Origin: Bugulina stolonifera
Lineage: Eukaryota > Bryozoa > Gymnolaemata > Cheilostomatida > Bugulidae
Reading direction: 5' to 3'
Assembly (NCBI GenBank): GCA_935421135.1
Contig: OW285191.1
Coordinates: forward strand, 2,232,001-2,296,000
DNA length: 64,000 nucleotides
The translations under genes were made by a program, and so were the position numbers. The notes under the pieces were generated by a model, which had not been told where the DNA came from, made no database searches, and was given only the letters and a program-made list of their open reading frames with translations. Positions 23,306 through 36,282 of this stretch are shown in pieces (within the stretch, counting starts at the first letter, position 1; every line of letters begins with the position of its first letter).

Positions 23306-26300
23306 ATGTAACTATTCTATGCATAATAGTGATGTGCTGTATACCTAGCAGATAGTTGACCTATGCAGTATATAACACTGTAACTAGATGTAAATAACAC
23401 AGGATGCAACAGCTGTTTATGTAAATTGGCCTTTCTTCAGCATCCTTTACCAAAATTTGAATTGTTGAATAAAATTCGTAGAATTTTTACAGTATATTAC
23501 CCCGTAGAATTTTGAGAGTATATTAACCAGTACTCTATATGTAATTATTGTTCACTTTTACTGCTACATTGTATAACATTTTGAACACATTTTGTGGGGT
23601 TTGACTTGAATGACATATTTAATTGTACAGTCTCACATGTTCCTTAGACACTTCTACTAACATTTTAACATTCTTATTTATACACCTCTCTTATACACTT
23701 ATACACGATTACTCTTTTACTAGCCTTTTAGTATTTTTCTACTTGCCAGCATAATGCTGCCCGACTGACTGTAACTGTCTGACCATGGAATGATAATCAT
23801 GTTATTTATATAATAATAAACTAATGGAATATCTGTAATAGTGCAGAGTATTGTCTGAGTGATTAGTCTTCTAGGGATGCTGTTGACAGACAGTATAGTA
23901 CCTTATAATCTCTTCAAGATACCATCATAGCTCCCATTGTACAAGGTCAAGTAATGACCTTGGAGTTGTCTTCTAGTCTTCCATTTGTTTTGTTGAATAG
24001 ACAACTCCCAATTTGTTGAACAGGTGGAATGCTGAGGAGTGATGACTACATAGGGACAAACAACATAGCTGCTACATGATGACCACCCTTATTATGACTT
24101 TATCCTCAAACCCTCTTCATCAGGCAAATACTGTAACTTCAAATCTAGAACCTCCTGGGGGAATCCTCCCTGAGTCACATGACACGAGCATCACAAAAAA
24201 TAAATTAAATGCATGAAACTTCATTCTAAGCTTTTGCTATTTTATCCACAACAGGCTCACACATCATCTTTTATATCAGCAAGTCTCACAACTAAGGAGT
24301 GCCCGTTTGTGATGAGCTAAACCAACCAACCAACCAACCAAGTAGCACCATAACTCCAGCTCAGAATATATATGGCCCTCTTCAGCATATACATACATGT
24401 ACATATATAATACTTATATTTGCACTATATTTACCGTGTTAATATGGCATGAATAATGGTCCACAGTCTGTGTTGGTGCCGCTGTAAACTGGTCACTGCC
24501 TCAACAACTCTGTAACTATCACCGTTGTTGAGCCCAGGAATTGAAATTCTTTAGACATTGAAACAGCATAAAGCGGTGAATGATCAATGCTGACTGGCTG
24601 TTGGGTACAGCATAGTTCATATAAACAGAGTAAGCTTGTTCAGCATACTAATCCATTCTCATCTAGAGTATATAACTGATCTAGGCTCGCCATGCTATGT
24701 AAGTTTAGTGTATTATAGGTCTACAGGGTGCAATATTATTTATCATAGTAGATATTCACTTGTAGATAAAATACATATAATTGTACCACGTGTGGACATT
24801 GTATCATGCACATTCTGTTAGACATGTATATCATACACGTCTTGATTGCTGCATGCTACGCATAGTTCATTTTAATTTGCAACTTTGTAAACCACTTGAT
24901 GTGTATAGTAACAGTAATAGAAGCAATATTGTACTGAATTGCTGACTGGTTGCAAAGTGTACAATTATTACCAACCAACGCTCTTATAATTAGATGACTG
25001 TTTGAGTAGACATTTTTTAGAATAAATAATTTGTCTGAAATACATATTTAATGTAGCCACCTTATGACGCAGTGTAAATGCAGAAGATGAAGAGTTTTAT
25101 GTGATATTTCTCTTGCAAGAAATGTATTTATGAGCAGCACGAGATTTGCCTCCATTTCTGTGAAAATAACTTAACCCTGAATGTACAGTGGACAGAACAC
25201 ATTACCCCTACTCCAGCTCAGCTTCTTTAAAAAGCACTTTATAAGGGGTTGGTGTGCTCGGATAGAAAATATCCATTGCCCTATGGTTCTATGACTAGAT
25301 ACTTTGTAAATACAGCAATGGCAGACGAAAAGAGATTAGCACACCGTCATCATATTTACATGTTTTCAGTAATCAATATTCCCTGCTGTGTTTGCCCTGT
25401 CACACTGTGTTCACACATTATTTAGATCATGTCTTTCATTTAATTTTGCTTTCTTCAATCTAACCCTGATGAAACTATTGACAGATTAGCCCATACAAAC
25501 ACAGAGTGTTGTAATTGCTGCTTAGTTAAACATACTTATATAATAATGGTGTATTATATACACTCTTTGCATATAATACTTTACTATGTTCAAGTATTGA
25601 TGTTTAAATATTGTATTGTTACACTCTTTGTTCTGTATGAATATATAAATAATTTGAAGGGTTAATCAACTGTATGAAATAAACTCCATGTCCAATATCT
25701 CTGCTAGCAACCAAAGAACTCATTTCTACTTGACAATAACACAATAGGCACTCACACCGAGTACGAGGCAGCGTGCTCTATGTCAGCGCACTGTGTGTCA
25801 GAGTAAGCTACTACCTCCATAGGATACTTAGCTGATGGCAGCGTATAGTCTGATAGCCTGAGTGCCACCATCTGAATCCACCAGTGACCAAGGTAAGTAT
25901 CCTCAGATGTACTCCAACCCCCTTTCATAATAGACAGTAATATAGACAGTAGTACATAGTCTATAGTATGTTCATGCTGCACACTACCAAGTAGTTATAC
26001 TGTAATGCTTTGCCATGTAGACGACTATATGTTGTATAGAACAGGTAGGAGAGATACAGGGAGGGATTCCACATTATATTCTATTTTATGTCATATTTTG
26101 TACATTTTCTTCTACTGAGTAGTTCTATATACATGTAATACAGAGTAGGCTTACAATGCACATCAGTATACACATCAATGTTAGCCGCACATAATATACT
26201 GCATAGCAATCAGGTCCCTCCCCTCCCTGCTCTGCAGGAGACTCTCACATTTTCCATCAAGATTTTGGTTTTTTCCACCCAGATTGGGGACCCCTCCCCT

Positions 26301-26603
26301 CCCCCACACTCATTGGTTTGAATTACTGTGCCTGGTGCCCAGGCTAATGGTGTGCAGGATAGCTAAATACCAACACTGCTCTACACAGTGATTGATGCTG
26401 TCATAGACGTAGATATGCAAGTGTAACTAAGCGTTACTATCACAGCATCGTACCATGTGTTACTTTCTCAACTTGTTTATCTTTGTACTATCTATCATCT
26501 CCTTCCATGTAATATATTCTTTGTAGAAAATTTCTTCTCACGGATCTTCCTGTGATTTGGTTTAGCAAGTTTCATACTATATATTCAGTGGATTCAACAC
26601 AAT
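23306..26603. other. Intergenic stretch between ZO/TJP and the STPG-type gene
   Basis: This holds the ZO 3' UTR (an AATAAA occurs near 23469) and the 5' flank of the next gene. A CCAACCAACC run lies near 24328-24342 and a pyrimidine-rich stretch with CCCTCCCCTCC near 26217-26305. A minus-strand open frame at 25752-25982 shows no recognisable motif and no splice partners. I see no gene here. Confidence 0.5.
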
Positions 26604-29600
26604 ATGGCTGCTGTTGCGCCTTCTCTGAACCCTGTGCAAGGTAAATAACGCTGTAATAACATGCATGTATGTAAATCAAACCTTGTAAGTGATTATATAA
26701 GATGTCTTGGCAAGTAGCTTATAAACAGCACATTAGTATAGATACACATGTACATGTATGTACAGTATAACTACATGTATTGGCCAATATCCACCAATCA
26801 AGATGTAGCACCAACAGATTGCAGCATCTAAACTCTTCTCATAAACATTTCTATTAACTTTTACCGCATCTCTGCATTCGTGTAGCGGCCCTTGCACTGG
26901 TCAAACCATCGGTCAGCTAATTTCAGGCATAGCTAGAGTAACTGGGCTTTACATTCAGTGAATTTCTTAATTATCTTTAACTTGTGTATGTGTTCATCTG
27001 TTATACTATACTGTATGTATGTGTTCATCTGTTATACTATACTGTACGTATGTGTTCATCTGTTATACTATACTGTATGTATGTGTTCATCTGTTATACT
27101 ATACTGTATGTATGTGTTCATCTGTTATACTATACTGTATGTATGTGTTCATCTGTTATACTATACTGTATGTATGTGTTCATCTGTTATACTGTAATGG
27201 TTTCTGTGATTTGGTGCGGTCGTCCTTGGACGACTATCGACCCAGAAATGAAGTGCCTATGAGTGGTAATAGGACTTCGCATTACATGAAAGATCGAGCG
27301 GTCTCAGTAGCCCAAATACTACCAAAGACGACCCATCTGATCTCAAGTCCGACCTTCAGACTATACAATGAAAGAGAGTAGTTCAACCTAGTAGGCGGTT
27401 CGCTAAGCGAATGACCTAGTAAAAGGAAGAGAAAGTCCCTGTATCAAGTATAGATGTGTCTTTATTGAAAGCCAAGTGTAGACTGAGACAATGAACAGTA
27501 AAACAGTGCCCTTTATATAGTATAAGGACTTCCGGCCGACGTGACGTCGGGAAAAGACGGCGTGTGGTCGTCCGGAAGTTGCGCAACAAGATGGCCGCCG
27601 GAAGCCCGACGGCCGACCCAAAATAGGTCGGGTTCTACAAAAGTTGCTTATAATGGTCCAATTCATGTACAAAATGAATATCAATGGATTCTGAGAGGTC
27701 GGGCCTCTGTACATGGGTATAAAAGGCATTAAAAAGACTTAGTAACATTCATGCAGTTATATACAGTTATATAGTGAAACAATACATGAATAAGTAGTGA
27801 GTATGAGCACATGGAGACACGTATATAGACAGTAATTAATGGTTTGGACATGCAATACAGTCAAAGGTAAGTATACGAACACTAATTATGAGAATGTGAG
27901 TGTCAGATGAGTAGCGCTATAACAACTACTGAGCACTTAAGATGCGATGGAGCTTCGTCCGGGAGTTGGAGTCGTATACAAATGTCCTGTACCATCACAA
28001 TACTATACTGTATGTATGTGTTCATCTGTTATACTATACTGTATGTATGTGTTCATCTGTTATACTATACTGTATGTATGACGTTCATCTGTTATACTAT
28101 ACTGATGTATGTGTTCATCTGTTATACTATACTGTATGTATGTATGTGTTCATCTGTTATACTATACTGTATGTATGTATTTGTTCATCTGTTATACTAT
28201 ACTGTATGTATGTGTTCATCTGTTGTACTATACTGTATGTATGTGTTCATCTGTTATACTATACTGTATGTATGTGTTCATCTGTTATACTATACTGATG
28301 TATGTGTTCATCTGTTATACTATACTGTATGTATGTGTTCATCTGTTATACTATACTGTACGTATGTGTTCATCTGTTATACTATACTGTATGTATGTGT
28401 TCATCTGTTATACTATACTGTATGTATGTGTTCATCTGTTATACTATACTGTATGTATGTGTTCATCTGTTATACTATACTGTATGTATGTGTTCATCTG
28501 TTATACTATATTGCATGTATGTGTTCATCTGTTATACTATACTGTATGTATGTATGTATGTGTTCATCTGTTATACTATACTGTATGTATGTGTTCATCT
28601 GTTATACTAAATGGTATGTATGTGTTCATCTGTTATACTACATGATGTATGTTTGGTCACAGAGGGCAAGACTTTAGACATTGCAAGACCAACAATCATA
28701 CAAACTAGAAAGAAAAAGGTTATAGAGAAAGTTAGGATCCCAGTCTATGAAAGGAGGTACAAAGGCTCTAACGTACAGGTACATGATGCTATACTATATT
28801 CTATAATAATAGTCTGCAATGACCCAGCGCCCCTATACAATAAAGCAAGACAGATCTTTCCTATGTCTCTATGTGTTGTATCATAACTGACTACTCTGAA
28901 CACAACATACCATGTAACTATCTAACTATAGAGCTAAGGAATATTTCTATATGATATTCGATTTACCTGAGGTGCCAGCCATGTGTGTCATTGCTAGTTT
29001 GTCTAATCAAACTGTCTAATCTAACTGCAACGTTTTAATGCTGTTAGCAGAAGTTACATGTATATAGCTGACCTCCATGACCCACGCTGTCCCTTTAGTT
29101 GAGATTATACATTTACAAGTTGCTACACCGAATAATGACCAGTTTATCCTGTTTCCCAGATCCGAAATGGTTTGGCTGAAGAATATGAAGGAGAGAAATC
29201 CGGTAGAGAGGCTTGGTGGAGGACTTATATTAGAGTAAGTTTCATATGCTGTTAACTACACGCAGTGTCACTGTGTACTATGTCACTGTGTACTATATCA
29301 CTGTGTACTATGTCACTGTGTACCATGTCACTGTGTACTATGTCACTATATGCTATGTCACTGTGTACTATGTCACAGTGTGCTATGTCACTGTGTACCA
29401 TGTCACTGTGTACTATGTCACAGTGTACCATGTCACTGTAACCATGACACTGTGTACTATGTCACAGTGTACTATGTCACAGTGTACCATGTCACTGTAA
29501 CCATGACACTGTGTGTACCAGGATACTGTGTACTACATGTATGTTACTGAATACAGGAAACACCTCTGCCGTCTGCATACGGTGTAGAAGGAGCTGACAC

Positions 29601-32600
29601 ATTCCTACTCGACCTCCACAAGAGTAAGAAGACCTACAGCTTCAAGTCAGATGGTCGAAGGTTAGAAGTCACTAAGGGAGGAAAAGGTGAAGCTCTCATG
29701 CCAGGAGCATACAACTTCAAGGAGTTCTCTGATCTGTGAGTGTGCTGCTAGCTAGAGGTTCAAAGTTAGCTGGTGCTACTGCTAGCACTGTCTTCAGTTT
29801 TACATGAATCTCTCTAAACAGTGTCTAACGGAATATGGTCAGATTCATGGGGCTTCCATGAAATGTTGAAATTTATTAATAATTTATTGAACACTGCATT
29901 AATTAGTTTTATGCAGGTATCAGCAGGTGTCAATAGGATGTATCAATAGGTATCAGCAGGGACCACATACCAGCGGGTATCTGCAAGCATCAGCAGGTAT
30001 CAGTAGCAATCAGTTGGTATCAGCTGGTACTAGCAGGTATCAGTAGTAATCAGTTGGTATCAGCTGGTACCAGCAGGTATCACCAGGTGTCTGCAGGTAT
30101 CAGCAGGTGTCTGTAGGTATCAGCAGGGGTCTGCAGGTATCAGCAGGTCTTAGGCAAATATTTTTGTTTTGGTTTTGATGGCAATATCACTGACTACAAT
30201 AATATTATCCATGTACGTCTGCATGTACAATGTACATGCACATGTATGTAAATGTATGTAAAGGAAAGTTACCATTAGTTTTCTATAAACTATTTTTTTG
30301 AAAACCCAACTACAGTAGATTAGAGCAATGACTACGTTACGTTACGTAGTTTAAAAATGTTGTTATTATTACAGGCTAGGCTAACATGATATGTAGCTGT
30401 TGTATTGGCTTTCATATTTCACATTGAACCATTTGATACTATGACCTGTTAGTAATATTAATATCAATATTGTAATTAAGTATTCTATTGTTTAGTTAAT
30501 ATAATAATTAGTGGTCCTCTATACAGTGAATAGTAACACAAACAACTATTACTCTTTCATCATGTGTTCATGTATTGGTTTTATCATGCTTCTCTCACAT
30601 GTGATATTATAATATTATTCAGTCAAGGAATTCATAGCTACCTATAACTATTACTTATGCTGAAAACTACACATGCTACCAGTTAGTTATACATGCAATA
30701 TACATGTACATGCATGTATAACATATATTATACACATTAATTATATGATGTATCAGTTTATATCCTTACATGTGTTTATTTATACCACAAACACACACAG
30801 ATGATGTAATATGCTATACATGTACAACATGTACATTTTATTTATATACATACATGTACATGACTTGTATACTTTATGATTATTATACAATTGTACATAT
30901 GCATGTATGTACTATGTACTATGTACATGTATTGTATGTATGTATGCAATATAAACACAAATGTAGATGTATACTGTGTATTTTGTTGCATCCTGTACGC
31001 TATATATACACATATTCATGTACACTGTGCATGTATATTACACACAATCATGTAAAATTTATATACTGTAATATACTGTATGGTGCATTACTCACAACAA
31101 TATCAAACTCTTTGTTCTATTGATGAAAAAACGTTTGTTATATTTCCAGCATGCCGCCGATGACGTACAGGTTTAAGAGTACGGGGAGAGTAGGTAAAGA
31201 CGTGTTAAACGAAGGAATTGTTGACAAGAATATAGACGTGGCACCCAATCAGTATGAAACCCTTAAATATAACTGTACAAGTGTTACAGACCCAGCTAAT
31301 AAGTAAGTAATATAACTGTACAGGTGTTACAGACCCAGCTAATAAGTAAGTAATATAACTGTACAGGTGTTACAGACCCAGCTAATAAGTAAGTAATATA
31401 ACTGTACAGGTGTTACAGACCCAGCTAATAAGCAAGTAATATAACTGTACAAGTGTTACAGACCCAGCTAATAAGTAAGTAATATAACTGTACAAGTATT
31501 ACAGACCCAGCTAATAAGTAAGTAATATAACTGTACAAGTGTTACAGACCCAGCTAATAAGTAAGTAATATTTACCAGTTGACTGTTCACAAGATAAACA
31601 TGGTTGTTGTATAATAGTACTACACTTTATACGGGAAGGGCTGCGATATGTAATGTATTATGTTGTGGTATATAAATATGCCTTGTGGGTATTATACTGG
31701 TTTTATCTCTAAATTGATTGTGTCTTTATTGTGAGCACTCTTTAGTCATTACGTAGAGTAGAGAGTTATCCTCTCTCCAATTGAATAAGAGAGGCACATT
31801 GAGAGAGGACAATTTCGTACTGTACGAGTATATCTGCATGTAAATGCATGCATAATTAATTATATAATTACTTATCCTACATACAATGCACATGTACATG
31901 CTGTAACAGTGTAAAATACACTGTATATACATGTTGTAACAGTATAACATACACTGTAACTATATACATTGTAGGAATTATACATTCAAGTCTAATATAA
32001 AGAGATTCCCCACAGTCTATTTCACTCCTGTAAGTATAATAATATCCGCATACATAATACATGTATATACGTACCTGTACGCATCTAGAAGTGTCTAATA
32101 TATACGTACTTGTATGTATCTAGAAGTGTCTAATATATACGTACCTGTACGCACCTAGAAGTGTCTAATATATACGTACCTGTACGCACCTAGAAGTGTC
32201 TAATATATACGTACTTGTATGTATCTAGAAGTGTCTAATATATACGTACCTGTACGTATCTAGAAGTGTCCAATATGCCAATACATAGTCATAGACTGCA
32301 TGGAAGTTATAGAGTGTCATTTAATTACCTCCTTGTAGAAAGAAGGGCCAGCTCCAGGTCAATACAATGCTAAACACTTGCCTTCATCTCCCACCATATC
32401 TTCCAGCTTCAAATCCTCTACCCCAAGATTCAAAACATCACACACGGTAAGAATGAGGGTAGATTCTGGTCCATCTCACCTGTACATGTACTTGTACTTG
32501 AAATAAATAGAGTGGGTTTATAAATTATATGAACCTGGAGAACACCCTGTACTGATGAGAGCTAAGGCTTCTTATAGCTTCTTATAGCTCATGCTAACAG

Positions 32601-32934
32601 CATTGACCTACAGTGTATAGTCAGCTGTACGTACATGTATGTTGATACGGTTAAACAGGTATTACATCACGTCATACATGCACATGTAGGTCAAACAGAA
32701 CCCAGTTAAAAGTATGTAAACTAGAGTTACTTCTGCTATTCAGAACATAACACAAGTTTACTGTACTGATTATGGTTACACTTGTGTTATACTAATATGT
32801 AGCCTTGGTGTTTATTTCAGAGAGTTCCAGGTCCTGGAATGTACGAGGCTACTTTCCAGAGCCCCGCATCCAAGACTATAACCAAGATGGGTAGAGTTCA
32901 CGGGCTTTTCTTTTCCTGTTCGTTTCAGAGATAA
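26604..32934 (+). CDS. STPG1: Sperm-tail PG-rich repeat (STPG-type) ciliary protein
   Basis: Eight exons, 26604-26640, 28663-28778, 29160-29234, 29557-29735, 31150-31302, 31975-32029, 32339-32446 and 32821-32934, join in frame to 278 aa starting MAAVAPSLNPVQ. The C-terminal half carries spaced P-G-x-Y motifs, namely MPGAYNFKEF, APGQYNAKHL and VPGPGMYEATF, each followed by an F-K-S type segment. This is the pattern of the SHIPPO/STPG family, which lies along axonemal microtubules. Size and layout fit STPG1 (MAPO2) best, but orthology within the family is not proven. An AATAAA is found near 33425. The first intron holds a large minisatellite split by a solo LTR, and the donor at 31303 heads a donor-copying array. 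Confidence 0.65.
26983..28650. repeat. 31-bp minisatellite TATGTATGTGTTCATCTG, interrupted
   Basis: Seven copies (26983-27192) and about 20 more (28000-28650) of one unit containing TGTTCATCTGTTATACTA are separated by the solo LTR at 27193-27999. All reading frames give repeating CVHLLYYTV-like peptides and are not genes. Confidence 0.95.
27193..27999. mobile_element. Solo LTR of a retrotransposon inserted in a minisatellite
   Basis: The 807-bp segment begins TGTAATGG and ends CCATCACA (TG...CA with short inverted ends). It is flanked by a 4-bp duplication ATAC that, when removed, restores the 31-bp repeat unit exactly. A TATA-like GTATAAAAGG lies at about 27718. There is no internal coding region and no second LTR, so it is most simply a solo LTR left by recombination. 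The family (Gypsy or BEL/Pao) cannot be decided from one LTR. Confidence 0.7.
29245..29548. repeat. 17-bp TGTCACTGTGTACTATG repeat
   Basis: About 17 variable copies fill the intron between the exons ending at 29234 and starting at 29557. Some read CATGACAC in place of the usual form. Confidence 0.85.
29915..30155. repeat. CAGCAGGTATCAG short tandem repeat
   Basis: Irregular tandem copies of CAGGTATCAGCAGGTGTC and relatives lie in the STPG intron between 29735 and 31150. Many contain CAG|GTATC, which mimics a splice junction. Confidence 0.8.
31303..31565. repeat. 43-bp minisatellite copying the end of an STPG exon and its donor
   Basis: Six units follow the exon ending at 31302. Each repeats about 35 nt of exon end (through CAGACCCAGCTAATAA) and the donor GTAAGTAA. 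One copy (about 31432) carries GCAAGT instead of GTAAGT. Confidence 0.95.
32055..32275. repeat. 36-bp minisatellite GTACCTGTACGCATCTAGAA
   Basis: About six copies lie just after the donor at 32030. Variants alternate CCTGTACGCA with CTTGTATGTA. The donor itself is outside the unit. Confidence 0.9.
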
Positions 32935-35016
32935 GAGAGAGGAGGCAACTCTAGTATTAACCAGTATCTGAATCTTTTGCACTGCAAGCACACTGCTTGC
33001 AGACACAGTACACCAGGGATTATACAGGTGAAAGTGGAGATAACATGCAAGAGTAATTCTTTCTGTGGATATGAACTTTATACACCTGCCTACAGAGTCC
33101 ATGGTGTACTAGTGCAGTATAATACAAGTCATATACATGTACTACAAGTGTTCTGACTACTCAGTTTTAAAGTAGTCACTGTACTCATACGTCTATTTTA
33201 ATACTAATAGGTATTCAATAGGAAGAAAATGCGGCATCCTCCATCTAAATATTTTTAGTTAGTAAATCATTAATTAGTTCCCGTGCCATCAATCAAATTG
33301 CTCAATTTATAAAAATCTTATTGTTTTATATTATTTTTATATTTGCATCAATTTAAGATTATTTTAGCTGTATGTGTACAGGTTTATCAATATTTTCCCA
33401 AATGTGTTATTGGTGACTCAACCAAATAAAGTTATCGTGTTAGTTGAAATTTTATCATTATTGCCATACACTAGTACAATGTATATGCATCTAATAGTAA
33501 TGCATTGATGTTGTCTGTTGCAAAACGGCTGTAATTCAACCCACTAGCATGTAACCTGCAGTGCACAGTAGTCTAATGGAATATCAGAGAACATTAACTG
33601 GACATAACAGACTACAGTACATTGCCACCACCATGGGCGTAGCCAGGGATGCTCAGGATGTTTAATGAGGAATGTCATTTTACAAGTGCATCACTCGGTA
33701 AAATGTGTTTATATACATGTATGTATTAACTGGTTGACATGACCAACAGAAAAAATGGTGCAGTAGTATTTGTGCTTATGTAATCGTTCAACAATCACTG
33801 TTTACTTGGTAACACCCCAGACACTAGCAATCAGCCTCACACTAAATACATGCTACTAATGAACTGTATTGTTCTTACAAATATACAGCACATCCAGTAA
33901 CAGCAAAAAATAATAAAAGTGAAGCAGCATGGAGGATGCTGCCTTCTATATCATAATTGCGCCTGGAAAATTAGCCAATAAAAATTCAACAACTAGTCAT
34001 GTACATGTACATGTATATGGGTATGGGATGAAAAAACGATCCAATAACAGAGCCGACAGCGTGTTATAAAGAGACGCCAATCTGCCGGAACTACCATTAG
34101 ATTTACGGTTAGGGTCACAGATGGAAAAGTTAGATTCCTGTAGGATACCATACTAGTTACAGCAGACAGCTACCATCTGCTGGGGGCTTTGGCAGCCCTG
34201 AATGCCTAGCTTAAATATAAAAAACATCCAACAGTAATCCTGGCAGCACCCTTGAATATATAAGGGCATATGATGTGTGCAGTCATGCAGTGGCTATCAT
34301 TTACATTGCCATGGGGGTGCACACTATGAAATACACTCTAGTGGGTCGTGAGTACAGTCAGTGCACAGTGGGTCGTGAGTACAGTCAGTGCACAGTGGGT
34401 CGTGAGTACAGTCAGTGCACAGTGGGTCGTGAGTACAGTCAGTGCACAGTGGATCATCTTTGATTTTTTGAGTATTGGGGTTAAAGTTGTCCTCTCTTTA
34501 GCCGATTCCCTCTTTACGAGAGTTTGCGCCGACCGAACGCTTTCTGCGGAGTTGTCCACTAACTGCAAAATATCAAAGAGAAAACATTGTGTTAGCTTTG
34601 GTACCCAAATTAATATTCATTTCTTCTCTGCCGTCCTATTTAAACCGGCGCAGTTGGATAACTCTGTTGGTGGATATCCGCAAACTATAGTCTATCACCG
34701 TGCATCCAGCTTTATCCCATTAAAAGAAAATTCCCAAATCAAAACAAATCCCAGATTTTACTACTTCAGTTTCTTTCCAGTTCAAACAGATATACTCAAT
34801 ACTGCTGCTGTTTTTAATACAATATTTACGTCAAAGTTTCCGATTCTATGGGTTAAATAGAATCACTAAGGCTAAGCATACATGTAACTTGAACATGGAA
34901 ATCTCAATAAAATAAAATTAAAATTAAAACAATCATAATCATTATCATTCGATTCATGAAAGAAAAATAAAAAACTCAACTAGAATATTAATTAGTGTTA
35001 TGATAGTATATATAGG
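32935..35016. other. Intergenic stretch after the STPG-type gene
   Basis: This includes the STPG 3' UTR (AATAAA near 33425). A 27-bp tandem repeat, GTGGGTCGTGAGTACAGTCA and so on, has four to five copies at 34338-34452. After it an open frame of about 137 codons runs to 34860 on the plus strand without any domain I recognise. I treat it as non-coding. Confidence 0.45.
34338..34452. repeat. 27-bp tandem repeat GTGGGTCGTGAGTACAGTCA
   Basis: Four to five near-perfect copies, each containing CAGTCAGTGCACA. The low divergence suggests recent expansion. Confidence 0.9.
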
Positions 35017-35428
35017 GGTCGAGATGGCTCAGTTGGTAGAGCACTCAGCTTTCATTCTTGAGGCCGTGGGTTCAAATCCCAGCTGGCCCGCTTCCGGCAA
35101 AAAGCCTTCAGCACGCTTTTCACCCTAACTTGCTGGGTCTGTTCGAATCAGGACCTAAAATACCGGAGTTCTCATGTACCGAATTCAATCGGGCACGCAA
35201 AAAATCTTGGGCACACGCTGTGGAAATCGGCGGTGCTGACCAGTTCCATCCATGTGTGGCCTGGTCTTGTTCACATTCCTGTGATCACACCGGATTACCC
35301 CACACATGAGGTGAAGAGCAATGTTGTATAACTAGCAGAAAGCTTCATTGCTAAAAGGCTCTGCTTGCTGCTGGGTATTTCCCAGCGTTCCATTGTCATT
35401 TGTGACTGAACAGAGGCCTTTCCTTTCC
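35017..35428 (+). mobile_element. tRNA-derived SINE
   Basis: The head (about 35017-35090) has a tRNA-like start GGGTCGAGATGGCTCAGTTGG with an A box, then a B box GGTTCAAATCC, but a degenerate anticodon arm. A tRNA-unrelated body of about 340 bp follows. Imperfect direct repeats TATGATAGTATATATAGG (34999-35016) and TATGATAATATAGG (35429-35442) flank it as a target duplication. The internal boxes would direct Pol III transcription. It is not a functional tRNA gene. Confidence 0.8.
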
Positions 35429-35486
35429 TATGATAATATAGGCCTATACTGTTTCAATAAGCCTATATGCACTTGACAAAAAAAAC

Positions 35487-35679
35487 TTGACAAAACTCTG
35501 GCGAACTTCTACTGATTGCACTTTTTATATTCAATGATAACAGATAGTTAGTAGGCCTACATGTTCAATGTGCAGGCCTACTAACTATCTGTTATCATTG
35601 AATATAAAAAATGCATTCAGTAGAAGTTTGCCAGAGTTTTGTCAATGCAACCCCAACATGATATTGGGGTTGCATTGAC
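35487..35679. repeat. Two overlapping palindromes (long foldback plus perfect 39-nt hairpin)
   Basis: A foldback with arms of about 71 bp (35487-35557 and 35575-35645, near-perfect, 17-bp spacer) is followed by a second hairpin overlapping its end. The second has GTCAATGCAACCCCAA at 35641-35656, a 7-nt loop CATGATA and an exact complementary arm at 35664-35679. No coding frame is present. It could be a foldback element or give a stable hairpin RNA if transcribed. Confidence 0.85.
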
Positions 35680-36282
35680 CTTAAACTTTTTAAAATGAGA
35701 TGCAGTTTTAGTTTACTGGAAAAGCTGAAATTTAATTGAATTTTTTGTATCTGTTAGTTTTGCTTATAAGCATTGTGCTACTAATCTTGAACACAGTTTA
35801 ATGCAATACAGTAAGACTTTGCTCACTCAACTATGCAGTTTAAGCGGATTGTTTCTAAATACATGTTTTTAAATATATTATTTCTAGCTGACATTTTCTG
35901 AAAGCTATACTTTTAAACATATTTTTTTATCCAAGAGTGTTTTGTATATCTTATTAGTGTAGTGTAATGGATGTGACTGAGAAGAAGTAAATACTGCATG
36001 TACTGAGACAATATTCTGTAGTATATAATGCTCTACACTACAGGGATATTTAGCCACTCTGCATCAATTGGTTGGAACTTGTACGGTATGCCAAATACCA
36101 GACTGTTTCTTTTTCTCCTAAGAGTATGGAGATTTAAATGTTAAATTTGGAATTTTTTTCTCTCAGCTCAGTCAATCACATTCTTGCTGACAACTGCCAC
36201 GGCAAAGCACACACATAATATATGCATATCTTCGTAGATTTGAGATGATAATAGTGCTTGAAAAGTGAAGTTTGTCAGCATC
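35680..36282. other. 5' flank of BTBD9
   Basis: AT-rich sequence between the palindromes and the BTBD9 start codon. No repeat, gene or clear promoter element stands out. Confidence 0.4.

Noticed and set aside
25752..25982. 76-codon minus-strand open frame
   Set aside because: No motif, no splice partners, and average composition for intergenic DNA.
27907..28677. Long open frames (up to 256 codons) of CVHLLYYTV-type repeats
   Set aside because: They follow the 31-bp minisatellite in all three frames and have no codon or domain signal.
35017..35090. Functional tRNA gene
   Set aside because: A and B boxes are present, but the anticodon arm is degenerate and a SINE body with target duplication follows.
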